From contig BGKB01000273.1 in assembly GCA_003116975.1 (NCBI GenBank), forward strand, positions 1 to 63,313: 63,313 bases of DNA, read 5' to 3'. This DNA is from Aurantiochytrium sp. KH105 (taxonomy: Eukaryota; Sar; Bigyra; Thraustochytrida; Thraustochytriidae). Each line of letters begins with the position of its first letter. The stretch's first letter is position 1. A program made the translations under genes and the position numbers. The notes below the pieces were generated by a model that saw nothing but the letters and a program-made list of their open reading frames with translations, made no database searches and was not told where the DNA came from. Positions 1-8,677 of the stretch are shown piece by piece.

Positions 1-2452
1 CCAGGAGGACCTGCAGAGAGTCGCCCTCGTCCGAAACAGCCAAGACGTACGGCTGGAAGGCCCAGGAACCCGCGTAGATCAAGAGCGGGACCGACAGGCC
101 CTGCAGCGAGCTCAGGGGACCCTCGTACATGCTCCACTCCCGCTCGAAGGCAGCCTCCGCGGCCTCGTTCTCGTCCGGGCGGCGGGGAGACAAGCTGTGC
201 ACCCAGCGCTTGCAGATCATCGGGATGCCGACCGTGTTGCAACGGTCCACGATCGTCCGGTTCGAGAAAACCAGGGTCTCGCAGGACCCGGCCGACATCG
301 GGAGCTCGAAGTCGCCCTCCGCAAGCGGGAGCCGCGCGCGCAACCGAGCCAGAGCAGCCATCAGCGCCGCCGTCGCGTGCGCGTCAGCACCGCCCGCGCC
401 CGAACTGTCGTCGAAGCGCTTGCAGAGCGACGCAAACTCCTTCTGCAGACTCTCGCTGCTCGAAAGCGTACCCGCCAAGTTACGACTCACGCCGGCGAGC
501 CCCTTGGCAAACTTCACCACGCTCGGGTTGCTGCTGGCCTTCATACTCGCGTAGAGAGCACCGTCTTTCGAGATGCCGTAGCCCACCGATTCATCGTCAG
601 CCAGCGCAAACCCGACCATCGCGAAGTACGCGTTCCGCGTGGAGTATTTCCCATCGCTCTCCACGCCGAAGGGACCCGCGATGGCGAGCCCGCCGTCCTG
701 GTCCCGGCGCAGAAACCATGTGTTCGCCGTCGTGCTCAGCACCGCGTACTTGAGCGCAGAGTGGATCATGTACGTATACACCTGGATGATCGGCCCCACG
801 AACCGGTAGAGGTGCGGGTGGCGGTCCTTATCCTCGAATGTCTGCCAGAGGGCCACAAGGTCCAGCTGCTGGGTGAAACGGGTCCTGCTCAGATCACCCT
901 CCTCGTTCCCGTCGTTCTCGTCGTCATCATCGTCGACTTCCTGCGTTGACCGCTGCGTTGATCGCTGAGACTGCGAAGACGTGGCGCCCCTCCGCTTTCG
1001 CCTGTCCCGACTCGCCTTTTGCAAGCGCCGCCTGTGCTGCCCGCTCGCTTTCTCCGCCCGCTCCACCTCCGCCCAGTCGATGCCCTGCGACTCTAGCGAC
1101 GCCCTTCTCTGGTCGCGCTCCTTGGTCCGCTCGTCCCTCGCCTCCGCAAGACCGTCGATCCTTTCAATGTAGTCATCAGGAGGGGCGTAGGGGAAGGCCC
1201 AGTGCGCCTTGTGCTCGTGCACGAGAAAGACCATGCGCTGGCCGGAACCGATCAAACGGAACGTCGAGAGAGGGGCGAGCCCCTTCCTGTCCGCCTTGTG
1301 CATCATGCGCGTCCACGTCGCGTCCACGCGACCGGCCATCCAGGTGTTCTCCTCCAGCACGACGCGGATGGTCGGGTCGACCGTCAGCCGGCCCGTGCGA
1401 TCGGGCTCCATGCCCTCGCCAACCTCCTCGTACGTCCTCTTGATGCCCCGGAAAACGCCATCCGAAAAGTCATGCAGTGCCGTGGCCTCCGAGGCGCCAC
1501 AGTCGAAGTCCTTGACGACGGGCCAGTACCCGCGCTCAATGCGGACCTTATCAAAGTTTGACGACAGCTCGCCGGTCCGCACGTCATCGTTGAAGGTATC
1601 CCACGGCACGACCGTCACCGGCTGCACAAACTTCTTGGTCATCTCGTCCTTCGTAATCGTCGAGACTTGCACGATGCGACTGTACAACGACTGCGTGCCC
1701 ATGCGCGAGACGTCTTTCGCGAAGGGCACTGCCAACAACGACGAAAGCTCGGGCTTCATCACGGCCACCTCCGCTCTCGAACTTTTCAGATCCTGATCCT
1801 TCCTGGCAAGCTTATCCTCATAGTCCGCTCTCGAACTTTTCAGATCCTGATCCTTCCTGGCAAGCTTATCCTCATAGTCCGCTCTCGAACTTTTCAGATC
1901 CTGATCCTTCCTGGCAAGCTTCTCCTCATAGCCCGCGGTCATCAATCTGATCTTGAGTTCGAGGAGGAGATTGGAGATCTCCAGCCCTTCGCGAGATTTG
2001 ATGTCCTTTACCGCCGTCAGCATCGCTTCGCAGTGCGCCAGGTTGCCCGTCTGCTCCACCTTTTGCAGCAGCTCGTGGGTCGCGTAGGCCAGAAAACCAA
2101 GCGGAGAAGAGGGGATCAGGTCTTTGTCAAGCACAGGGCCGTCGCACTTGACCTCCTCCTCCTCATCGTCGCCATCGGAGTCAGAGTCAGAGTCAGAGTC
2201 GGAGTTGGAGCTGGAGTCGCTTGCGAGGTCAAACATGGGCTCCTCGGCATCGAGTTCGTCGGTGCCAGTACCGAGCCCGTCCGCCCAGTGCACCCGATTC
2301 TTCTTCTCCGCCTTCGTCTTCTCCCTCTCCCTCTTCTCCCTCTTCTCCCTCTTCTCCCTCTTCTCCCTCCTCTCCCTCTTCTTCGCCTTATTCTTCTTCT
2401 TCTTCGCGGCCTTGCCGTCGCGCCTCGGGCCCTTGTCTCTCGACTTCGCCAT
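1..2452 (-). CDS. CRN-like protein with kinase-type domain, C-terminus cut by window edge
   Basis: The reading frame is open from an ATG at 2452 to base 1 with no stop, so about 817 residues are visible and the C-terminus is missing. The N-terminus is a Lys/Arg/Glu-rich tract, then an acidic and SD-repeat stretch, then a coiled coil with three identical 18-residue units. Further on there is a segment of the form QVYTYM...YAVLSTTANTWFLRR, which resembles the region preceding the kinase domain in Crinkler-type (CRN) proteins. The visible end has kinase N-lobe features: an ICKRW beta3-type lysine, an EREW alphaC-type glutamate and LQGLSVPLL. CRN-type proteins occur in oomycetes, fungi and other protists, often as large variable families. 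Catalytic-loop residues would lie outside the window, so activity cannot be judged. The family call is inference from motif shape. Confidence 0.7.
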   Translation of the reverse strand, partial: MAKSRDKGPRRDGKAAKKKKNKAKKRERREKREKREKREKREREKTKAEKKNRVHWADGLGTGTDELDAEEPMFDLASDSSSNSDSDSDSDSDGDDEEEEVKCDGPVLDKDLIPSSPLGFLAYATHELLQKVEQTGNLAHCEAMLTAVKDIKSREGLEISNLLLELKIRLMTAGYEEKLARKDQDLKSSRADYEDKLARKDQDLKSSRADYEDKLARKDQDLKSSRAEVAVMKPELSSLLAVPFAKDVSRMGTQSLYSRIVQVSTITKDEMTKKFVQPVTVVPWDTFNDDVRTGELSSNFDKVRIERGYWPVVKDFDCGASEATALHDFSDGVFRGIKRTYEEVGEGMEPDRTGRLTVDPTIRVVLEENTWMAGRVDATWTRMMHKADRKGLAPLSTFRLIGSGQRMVFLVHEHKAHWAFPYAPPDDYIERIDGLAEARDERTKERDQRRASLESQGIDWAEVERAEKASGQHRRRLQKASRDRRKRRGATSSQSQRSTQRSTQEVDDDDDENDGNEEGDLSRTRFTQQLDLVALWQTFEDKDRHPHLYRFVGPIIQVYTYMIHSALKYAVLSTTANTWFLRRDQDGGLAIAGPFGVESDGKYSTRNAYFAMVGFALADDESVGYGISKDGALYASMKASSNPSVVKFAKGLAGVSRNLAGTLSSSESLQKEFASLCKRFDDSSGAGGADAHATAALMAALARLRARLPLAEGDFELPMSAGSCETLVFSNRTIVDRCNTVGIPMICKRWVHSLSPRRPDENEAAEAAFEREWSMYEGPLSSLQGLSVPLLIYAGSWAFQPYVLAVSDEGDSLQVLL
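1771..1932 (-). repeat. 54-bp in-frame tandem repeat, 3 copies
   Basis: Three near-identical 54-bp units start at 1771, 1825 and 1879. Each encodes an 18-residue coiled-coil segment with core DYEDKLARKDQDLKSSRA in the CRN-like gene. Near-identity at the DNA level points to recent expansion. Confidence 0.9.
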
Positions 2453-3164
2453 CGCGCCCGCTCGCTCGCCCGCCCGCGCCGCCCGCGCCGCCCGCGCCGC
2501 CCGCGCCGCCCGCCCGCCCGCGCCGCCCGCCCGCGCCGCCCATCGTTCGTGGTCTGCTCGCCTGCTCGCTCGCCCGTGATCGAGAGGGCCGGGCGGCCGC
2601 GGCCAGGTTGTGCGTGCACGCGCAGGCTGCTACTCGGTGAGGCCCAACGATGAGTGCGGCGCGTGGTAGATGTGGTATACACGCTCCGCAACGCGCTCCG
2701 CAACGCGTTCCGCAACGCGCTCCGCAACGCGCCCACGTGGGAGCATCCCCTTTCTCCGGAACGCAAGCTCGCTCGCTCGCTCGCTCGATCGATGTTCCTC
2801 TCGTTCCCCCACACTAGTATGGTTATATGGTATTGTGGAGACCAATGCCGATTGATTTGTTTAGGGGCACTTGGTAGATAACCACTAAGACATTCGTAGG
2901 CTCCCCCGCAGTGGGCTATCTGGTCTGTTTATTGGAAGTAAATGGGGCTCCCTATGAGTTTTGGCTCTTCTCCGCGACCCTCCAGGCGACGGCGGTGCCC
3001 CTCGCGAGCGCGAAGAGAAGCCCGAGAATGCCTTGCGTGTCGTTGCTGATGTCGGGCATTGTTTTTCCCCGATGCCGCCGCCTCCAAGCGAGACCAATTA
3101 TTTTTCTTGGGTCCGAAATAATATACATACACAGCGAGCGAGCGAAAAAAGAGAGCAAGCGACG
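2453..3164. other. Spacer with GC-rich and 12-bp repeats
   Basis: No gene is supported here. It holds a (CGCGCC)-like run just upstream of the CRN-like start, a 12-bp minisatellite at 2682-2729, a (GCTC)n run near 2765-2790, and from about 2800 a more AT-rich stretch leading into the next gene. It is a divergent promoter region between the CRN-like gene (-) and the gene at 3165 (+). Confidence 0.6.
2682..2729. repeat. 12-bp tandem repeat, 4 copies
   Basis: Four copies of CGCTCCGCAACG, the third with one substitution. They lie between the CRN-like gene and the small-gene island. Confidence 0.85.
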
Positions 3165-3728
3165 ATGCCGAAAAGCAATAAACCTCGGAGTCGGACGAAA
3201 GAAAAACTCGAAAAATTGAAGAAAGGGGACCCCCAAAAGCTAGAGGAATATCGCAGGAGGAAAAAAGAGAGGCACGCAAAATGGAAGAAAGAGAACCCCA
3301 AGGTGGCAAGGGAAAATAGTCAGAGATCGGAAGGCAATAGGGCAGCCAGACTGGCCAATGACCCACGACTGAGAAAAAGATATAACATCATACATTTGGC
3401 AGCTAAACATATACGTAACGCTAAAAAGGAGTTGGATGGGGACGCTTTGACTGCCGAGATTGCCAGGATCTTGGACAAGCGCGACGACGACGTTCGAAAC
3501 GAAACGGGGCTTGAGCCCCCTCCTCGAGGGCCTGGCCGCCCCGCGCCCGGCCATGACCTGCTGCTCCTCGTCTTTCACTTTTTTGTCTCTGTTTTCTGCC
3601 TAGTCCTGACCGAGCAAGCAAGGACAGACTCCTGGTTCCTCGGCCTCTTGCGAAGCGCGCAGGAGACGAACCGCACCAGCTTCGACCGTTTCTTCGCCGA
3701 CATCGAGCGCAGCTTCAAGCGCAGCTGA
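3165..3728 (+). CDS. Lys/Arg-rich hypothetical protein, possibly virus-derived
   Basis: An open frame of 187 residues from the ATG at 3165; the frame is open further upstream but that part is non-coding in character. Residues 1-80 are very rich in K, R and E, with short repeats such as EEYRRRKKERHAKWKKENP. Similar basic repeats occur at the N-termini of proteins from large DNA viruses and phages. A hydrophobic run (DLLLLVFHFFVSVFCLVL) lies near residue 130. The DNA there (3575-3603) is a pyrimidine-rich stretch ending in TAG, so it could instead be the 3' end of an unspliced intron; no convincing donor is seen. Local base use is more A-rich than in neighbouring genes. No function can be assigned. 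Confidence 0.5.
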   Translation: MPKSNKPRSRTKEKLEKLKKGDPQKLEEYRRRKKERHAKWKKENPKVARENSQRSEGNRAARLANDPRLRKRYNIIHLAAKHIRNAKKELDGDALTAEIARILDKRDDDVRNETGLEPPPRGPGRPAPGHDLLLLVFHFFVSVFCLVLTEQARTDSWFLGLLRSAQETNRTSFDRFFADIERSFKRS

Positions 3729-3788
3729 GCCAAAGCGAAAGCCAAAGCGAAAGCCAAAGCGAAAGCCAAAGCGAAAGCCAAAGCGAAA
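3729..3788. repeat. 12-bp tandem repeat, 5 copies
   Basis: Five perfect copies of GCCAAAGCGAAA begin immediately after the stop codon of the preceding gene and end 18 bp before the next ATG. Confidence 0.9.
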
Positions 3789-3806
3789 GCGGAAAAAAAG
3801 CGCAGA

Positions 3807-4262
3807 ATGGCGAGCCGCCTCAGCCTGATCAAGGGCGTCTCCGGCAACACGCCCCTCTCCATCGACAACGCCAAGGTCCTGCCACACGGCTTCGACGGAG
3901 ACCGCCAGAGCGTCCTGCCCTTCTCCGCAGTGGACGCAAGGGCGCGCGTGGCCGCCTACGCGTCGCGCAGAGGAGGAGACATCAACTACAAACTCACCAT
4001 CCGCCGCCTCTACCGCATGCTCGAGACCGCCGCCACGAACGGGTTCACGACGCTGGTCTTCCGCGCGCCCTCGCTCGTGCTCGACGGCAGCGCGTGCGAC
4101 CCCATCGTGCTCGCGCGCCAAATCAAAACGCGCCTCGTCGAGCTCGGCTGCAAGGTCAAGCGGAACCAAGACAGACTGCAGATCACCTGGGCAGAAGACG
4201 AAAACGAAAACGAAAACGAAGGCGGCGGCGGCCTCAAAAGGAAGAAGAGGAAACAACAGTAA
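3807..4262 (+). CDS. Small protein with a domain typical of large DNA viruses
   Basis: A 151-residue open frame. Residues about 60-130 follow a pattern I associate with a small domain widespread in nucleocytoplasmic and polinton-like viruses: a helix ending in AATNGFTTLVF, then VARQI-type helix residues (IVLARQIKTRLVELGCKV), then a C-terminal RLQITW strand. The tail is ENENEN followed by a basic cluster (LKRKKRKQQ). The domain's function is not known to me. The gene sits between two other unrecognised genes and is separated from the one before by a 12-bp minisatellite. The family link is inference from the residue pattern; a profile search would settle it. Confidence 0.6.
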   Translation: MASRLSLIKGVSGNTPLSIDNAKVLPHGFDGDRQSVLPFSAVDARARVAAYASRRGGDINYKLTIRRLYRMLETAATNGFTTLVFRAPSLVLDGSACDPIVLARQIKTRLVELGCKVKRNQDRLQITWAEDENENENEGGGGLKRKKRKQQ

Positions 4263-4284
4263 AACAACAGTAAAACAAACCATC

Positions 4285-4329
4285 AGTTCATTCAATTCAT
4301 TCAGTTCATTCGGTTCATTCAGTTCCTTC
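4285..4329. repeat. 9-bp tandem repeat, 5 imperfect copies
   Basis: Imperfect units of AGTTCATTC fill the short gap between two convergent small genes. Confidence 0.75.
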
Positions 4330-4333
4330 ATTC

Positions 4334-5029
4334 TCAACGCCGCCGATCATCATCTTCGTCGAGATCCATCGGATCATCATAGTACACCAGCTGCGCGTAC
4401 AGGCCGTCAAGCTTTTTTTCAATTGCTTCCAGTCTCCCCGCGTCCCGCTCTGTATCCCATTCAGCTTCCAATTTTTCAATCGCCTCCTCGATCTCGGCGC
4501 CGAATGCTTCTGCAGCTTCGTCGATCCCAGCATTGAATAATGGGTTGTCATCGTCGACTTCGTCCTTGAACCAACGATCGATCATGGCCCGCGTCTCCTC
4601 CTCCTCCGCATCCTTCGCAGCACGAGCCCCACTCGTCGCCGCGCCTAGGAGCGTGCCTACGATCCCGCCTGCTCTGCGCAGGCCCGAAGACGAAGACGAA
4701 GACGACGACGCGCCTTGCGCCTGTTTAGCAGCTCTTTGCTTAGCTCTTCTCAATCTTTGTAGTTCAGACTTCCTCTCTCTATTTTTCTTCTTTTTGTCAG
4801 CGGACAATTTACTTTTATACGCTTGTCTGCGTTCCCGATTTTTGCTTTTCTTCTCAGCTTCGTATTGTTCCAGCTGTTCAGGAGTCATCCCTTCGGTTTC
4901 TCTTGCTTCTTTTCTTTTTAACCATGCCTTGCTTCTCGCATTACCCGCTTCTCCCCATTTCTTGAGGTGTTCCGGCGTTTTAATTTTAACCCATTTCGGC
5001 GCACTTTCCGGTTTTTGAAAATCATCCAT
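4334..5029 (-). CDS. Charged hypothetical protein, possibly virus-derived
   Basis: The true ATG is at 5029, giving 231 residues; the longer frame to 5116 starts at TTG and runs through a 6-bp repeat. The N-terminal half is a charged helix-forming region (KIKTPEHLKKWGEAG, then repeated K/R/E segments with MTPEQLEQYEAEKKSKNRER). A serine run and a short glycine/alanine-rich hydrophobic stretch (GGIVGTLLGAATSGARAA) follow, then an acidic C-terminus ending DLDEDDDRRR. The glycine-rich hydrophobic segment could insert in a membrane. Its coding DNA is AT-richer at the 5' end than neighbouring genes. It converges on the virus-like gene at 3807. No family is recognised. Confidence 0.5.
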   Translation of the reverse strand: MDDFQKPESAPKWVKIKTPEHLKKWGEAGNARSKAWLKRKEARETEGMTPEQLEQYEAEKKSKNRERRQAYKSKLSADKKKKNRERKSELQRLRRAKQRAAKQAQGASSSSSSSSGLRRAGGIVGTLLGAATSGARAAKDAEEEETRAMIDRWFKDEVDDDNPLFNAGIDEAAEAFGAEIEEAIEKLEAEWDTERDAGRLEAIEKKLDGLYAQLVYYDDPMDLDEDDDRRR

Positions 5030-5035
5030 CTTTGC

Positions 5036-5071
5036 TTTGTGTTTGTGTTGGTGTTTGTGTTTGTGTTTGTG
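5036..5071. repeat. 6-bp tandem repeat (TTTGTG)n
   Basis: About six imperfect copies lie just upstream of the ATG at 5029. If translated they would give a Lys-His repeat, which argues that the gene starts downstream of it. Confidence 0.8.
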
Positions 5072-5147
5072 CCTTGCCCGCTTTCGCTTTGTCTGCCGCC
5101 CGGTGTCTTCATTCAAGTGGACCGAAGATATTTTATTTTGCGTTCTC

Positions 5148-5387
5148 TCAGGTCTCGAGGACCGTGCCGAAGACGACGAGGAGGGTGCAGAGGACTGCGA
5201 TGGTGAGGATGCGTCTCCACGAGGCCCAGTACATGGCTGAGATGGCCATGTCCTGGGTTTCGTCGGAGAAAGCCTTGCCGATTTTGAGCTCTTCGTCCTC
5301 CTCCTCTTCTTCGTGGTCTGCCTCCTCGACTTGTGCTTGAGCGATGACGATGAACCCTGACGCGCGAGGGGAGGTTGACCACCTCAT
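5148..5387 (-). CDS. Small tail-anchored membrane protein
   Basis: A 79-residue frame from the ATG at 5387. The first half is acidic (EEADHEEEEEDEEL). The C-terminus is one strong membrane span (ILTIAVLCTLLVVFGTVL) with only two residues after it and a Trp/Arg-rich flank before it (YWASWRR). That is a tail-anchored layout with the N-terminus in the cytosol. An acidic cytosolic domain plus a single span is also the plan of mitochondrial receptor Tom22, but no specific match is claimed. An overlapping frame at 5113-5382 is Arg-rich and featureless. It could belong to the preceding island or be a host gene. Confidence 0.5.
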   Translation of the reverse strand: MRWSTSPRASGFIVIAQAQVEEADHEEEEEDEELKIGKAFSDETQDMAISAMYWASWRRILTIAVLCTLLVVFGTVLET

Positions 5388-5504
5388 CGTTGTTTCTCGC
5401 GTTGCTTGACCTGGCTTGACTTGGATTCGTTTGGGAGATGAAAACTTGTTTGGAAATTTTTCTCTGTGCTAGTCGTCAGCACGGGAGATCGGAGTTTTTG
5501 CCAG

Positions 5505-5527
5505 TCGGTCGGTCGGTCGGTCGGTCC
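5505..5527. repeat. (GGTC)n microsatellite
   Basis: A tetranucleotide tract in the 202-bp divergent spacer between the tail-anchored gene (-) and the polyQ gene (+). Confidence 0.85.
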
Positions 5528-5589
5528 ACTCGAGACAAGAAGAGAAGAAAGAGGAGAGGAAGAAGAGGGAGGGAGGGAGGAAAAAAATC

Positions 5590-6169
<580 letters not shown>

Positions 6170-6683
6170 GCTGGTTGGTTGGTTTTTGTGTGTGTTTTTA
6201 TTGTTGTTTTGTGGGCCCGTGCGTGCGTGCGTGGCCTGCGTGCGTGTGTCTGTTTGCTAGTTTGCCTGTCTCCAAACCCGGTTCGCGTGGACCGGCCGAG
6301 CCCCGAAGAAGAAGGCGTGAAGCCCAGCGGCGCGCAACAGGAGGACGCGCGCGGCGCGCCCTCGCTCGGGAACCCGGCGCCGGCGACGCGAGTCTGCACG
6401 CCGCCGCGGCGCGCGAGCCTGCGCTGCGCGGTGCTGCGCGGAGCTGCGCGCCTTCGCATCGCGAGCGCGGCGCAGAACAGATCCGGCAACGCCGAAGCCG
6501 ACTCCACGGCCGCGAGCGCGCGACTCCTGCCAAGCCGACGCGCTCGGGCGGGCAGTCGCAGCGAGCCCGGGCGTCTGCACGAGGCAGGCAGCAGCCGCGA
6601 GCGCGAAGGCAGCCGCGCGTTTCCAGCCCCGCGCACCAAGCCAGGATACGCGGTCGGCTGACGTGCCTGACGGCGCGACGCAA
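6170..6683. other. Spacer or unresolved exon of the polyQ gene
   Basis: GT-rich sequence (6180-6250) is followed by strongly GC-rich DNA with open but biased frames on both strands. It may hold a second exon of the polyQ gene, the 5' leader of the transporter, or both. I cannot decide from sequence alone. Confidence 0.4.
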
Positions 6684-8255
6684 ATGCAAGTCGTGGCGCG
6701 AGGCCAAGTCGCGCAGAGACTGGCGCCAAGATGCCGCCTCCGGCCCCAACAGGCTGGCTTGTACTCGGGCCCCGGGAACTTCAACACACGGACGATCTCG
6801 CCGCTCGTCAAGCTCGCCACGGATCGGGACCGCAAAGGCGATGATATGCAGGCAAGGCGTCAGGAACTCGCGCAGCGCCTTCTCAGCCCGCCGCGCGCGC
6901 AGCCAGCAGTGCACCAGCAGCAAAAGCGTGGCCTCTTTAACTTCCTTACCGACGTCGCGCCCCCTAGCTGGCTTCCCTGGGTCTCCTCCAAGGCGTACGT
7001 CAAGAACACAAATGAGGTCTCCGACGACGAGCACAATTCGCGCGTCTTCGCCATGAAGGTCGGCTTTTGCTGCGCCACCTCAGGGGCCCTGCCCTTTATC
7101 CTCTCCGCGACGAGCGGGACTATTGTTGATATGGGCTGTGGCATTGCGGCCCTGGTCACCGTCGTTGTCGTCTCCGACCACACTGTCGGCGGCGTCCTCG
7201 CAAACGGAGTGTATCGTGTCCGTGCCACCGTAGCCGGTGCCACGCTCGCGCTTCTAGGAAGCGAAATTGTCAAGGCCATCCCAATGGCCAATGAGCCGCT
7301 CGTCACCGTTGCCATGTTTGCTGGTACCATTCCCATCTTTTATCTTGCGCAGCGCTGGCCCGACCTCAAGCCCGTCATGATCCTCCTCGGTCTCACCTTT
7401 AACCTTTCCATCATCGATATGGTCATGGCGACAAATGCGGGGCCCATGCTTATTCTCCAGCGTCTCGCAGGTGTCATTCTCGGCCTTGGCGTAGCCCTTC
7501 CTGTTCACATCGGTTTCATGCCTCATTATAGCGCAACGCATGCGCTCCACCTCACAGAGAAGAATGCCGACCTCGTCGCCAGCTTCACGTGGCGCGCCAT
7601 TCGCGCCTTTGAGCGCGATCGTCGCGCAGAATACAATACCTTTCTTGCCTCCGAGTCGGCACTAGGCCGCGGCGAGACCACCTCGGTGCACGACTGCTTT
7701 GCGAAAATTCTCCTCAGCCGCGCCGAACTCGAAACTCAAATCAAAAACGCGCATTGGGAAACGCGCGTCTCGGGCCTCACAACCGACGACCTCGACCGCA
7801 TCGACGCGATTCAGACAGGTCTGCGCCGCGCAGCCGCTATCGGCGTCAACATGGATATGCAGGTCGCGGGCGAGTTCTCGCAGGGCGCGCAACTTGGCGC
7901 GCTCGTGCACACGGAGGCGCTCCGTCTCGTCGAGCGTAACATTGTCCGCGCGTTGCGCTGCATTCGCCCGCTTCTTAGTGGTCCTGTTGAGGACGCGGAC
8001 CTCGAGGCTCTCACGAACGCGCGTGCTGGTTTGAGCGTCGCAAATCAGTCGCTCGAGCGCGAGAAGATTCGCATTCTCACTCAGCTCGTCCGCGACAGGA
8101 ACGAGCCCGAGACCTGCATGCGTGCCGTTCATTTTTGCTCCCTCCTCCAGGATCTCGCCACCGAGGTCCAGCTCATCTTGCGTCACCCCGACTTCGCGCC
8201 GCGCGATGCGCCGCGTGTCCAAGTATGGCGCCACGTCCGAGAGCTTCGCGCCTAA
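6684..8255 (+). CDS. ALMT/FUSC-like membrane transporter
   Basis: 523 residues from the ATG at 6684 (the frame opens at a GTG at 6663; an internal ATG at 6846 is an alternative). About six hydrophobic segments lie between residues 115 and 285. They include a segment of the form VTVVVVSDHTVGGVLANG followed by R-x-x-x-T-x-AGATLAL, which closely follows the conserved membrane motif of plant aluminium-activated malate transporters and the wider FUSC/aromatic acid exporter superfamily. The C-terminal 230 residues are a soluble helical domain, as in those families. The likely role is an anion channel or organic-anion exporter in the plasma or vacuolar membrane. Substrate cannot be predicted. Confidence 0.75.
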   Translation: MQVVARGQVAQRLAPRCRLRPQQAGLYSGPGNFNTRTISPLVKLATDRDRKGDDMQARRQELAQRLLSPPRAQPAVHQQQKRGLFNFLTDVAPPSWLPWVSSKAYVKNTNEVSDDEHNSRVFAMKVGFCCATSGALPFILSATSGTIVDMGCGIAALVTVVVVSDHTVGGVLANGVYRVRATVAGATLALLGSEIVKAIPMANEPLVTVAMFAGTIPIFYLAQRWPDLKPVMILLGLTFNLSIIDMVMATNAGPMLILQRLAGVILGLGVALPVHIGFMPHYSATHALHLTEKNADLVASFTWRAIRAFERDRRAEYNTFLASESALGRGETTSVHDCFAKILLSRAELETQIKNAHWETRVSGLTTDDLDRIDAIQTGLRRAAAIGVNMDMQVAGEFSQGAQLGALVHTEALRLVERNIVRALRCIRPLLSGPVEDADLEALTNARAGLSVANQSLEREKIRILTQLVRDRNEPETCMRAVHFCSLLQDLATEVQLILRHPDFAPRDAPRVQVWRHVRELRA

Positions 8256-8677
8256 TGGGAATTTCCCTGAGTGGTAGCTCCTGACGTCTCTCTCCCACTT
8301 CCTCCTTCTCCTCTACTTCTTCATTTTCTTTTCTTTCCGCATTAGCGTCGAGTTTAAGCAAGCGAGCAAATCTGCCATGCTAGATGCTTGCGTGCCCATC
8401 ACGACTTCGTTATAGCACTCTTCCACCATTTGTTCCGATACTGCTGATTCGCGACGGCGCCCCACAATCCTCATCAAACGTCCCAAGTCTCCTGAAATAA
8501 GATACCACAACGAATCATAATGACGATGATGAGGATCGACCATATACACTCTTCATGAAATTGATCAAACTTTGGATTGTTTGGGAGGTTTTTCTTTCTG
8601 ATAAACGAGGTAATTCTTGTGGCAAATGCGTAGTAGACCTTGACGACTCTCGCACAATAAGACTGGATCTTGTGCGT
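8256..8677. other. Convergent 3' spacer
   Basis: 422 bp between the stop codons of two convergent genes. A pyrimidine-rich stretch follows the transporter stop (8280-8335). No gene is seen. Confidence 0.6.

Noticed and set aside
197..949. Plus-strand open frame of 250 residues
   Set aside because: It is the exact codon-phase complement of the CRN-like gene on the minus strand, which has the recognisable motifs.
3729..3788. Possible CRISPR array or other direct-repeat system
   Set aside because: The 12-bp units are contiguous, with no spacers; it is a minisatellite. No cas-like gene is present and the genome is eukaryotic.
5113..5382. Overlapping minus-strand frame of 89 residues
   Set aside because: Arg/His/Pro-rich without structure; the overlapping frame with an acidic domain and a membrane span is more protein-like.
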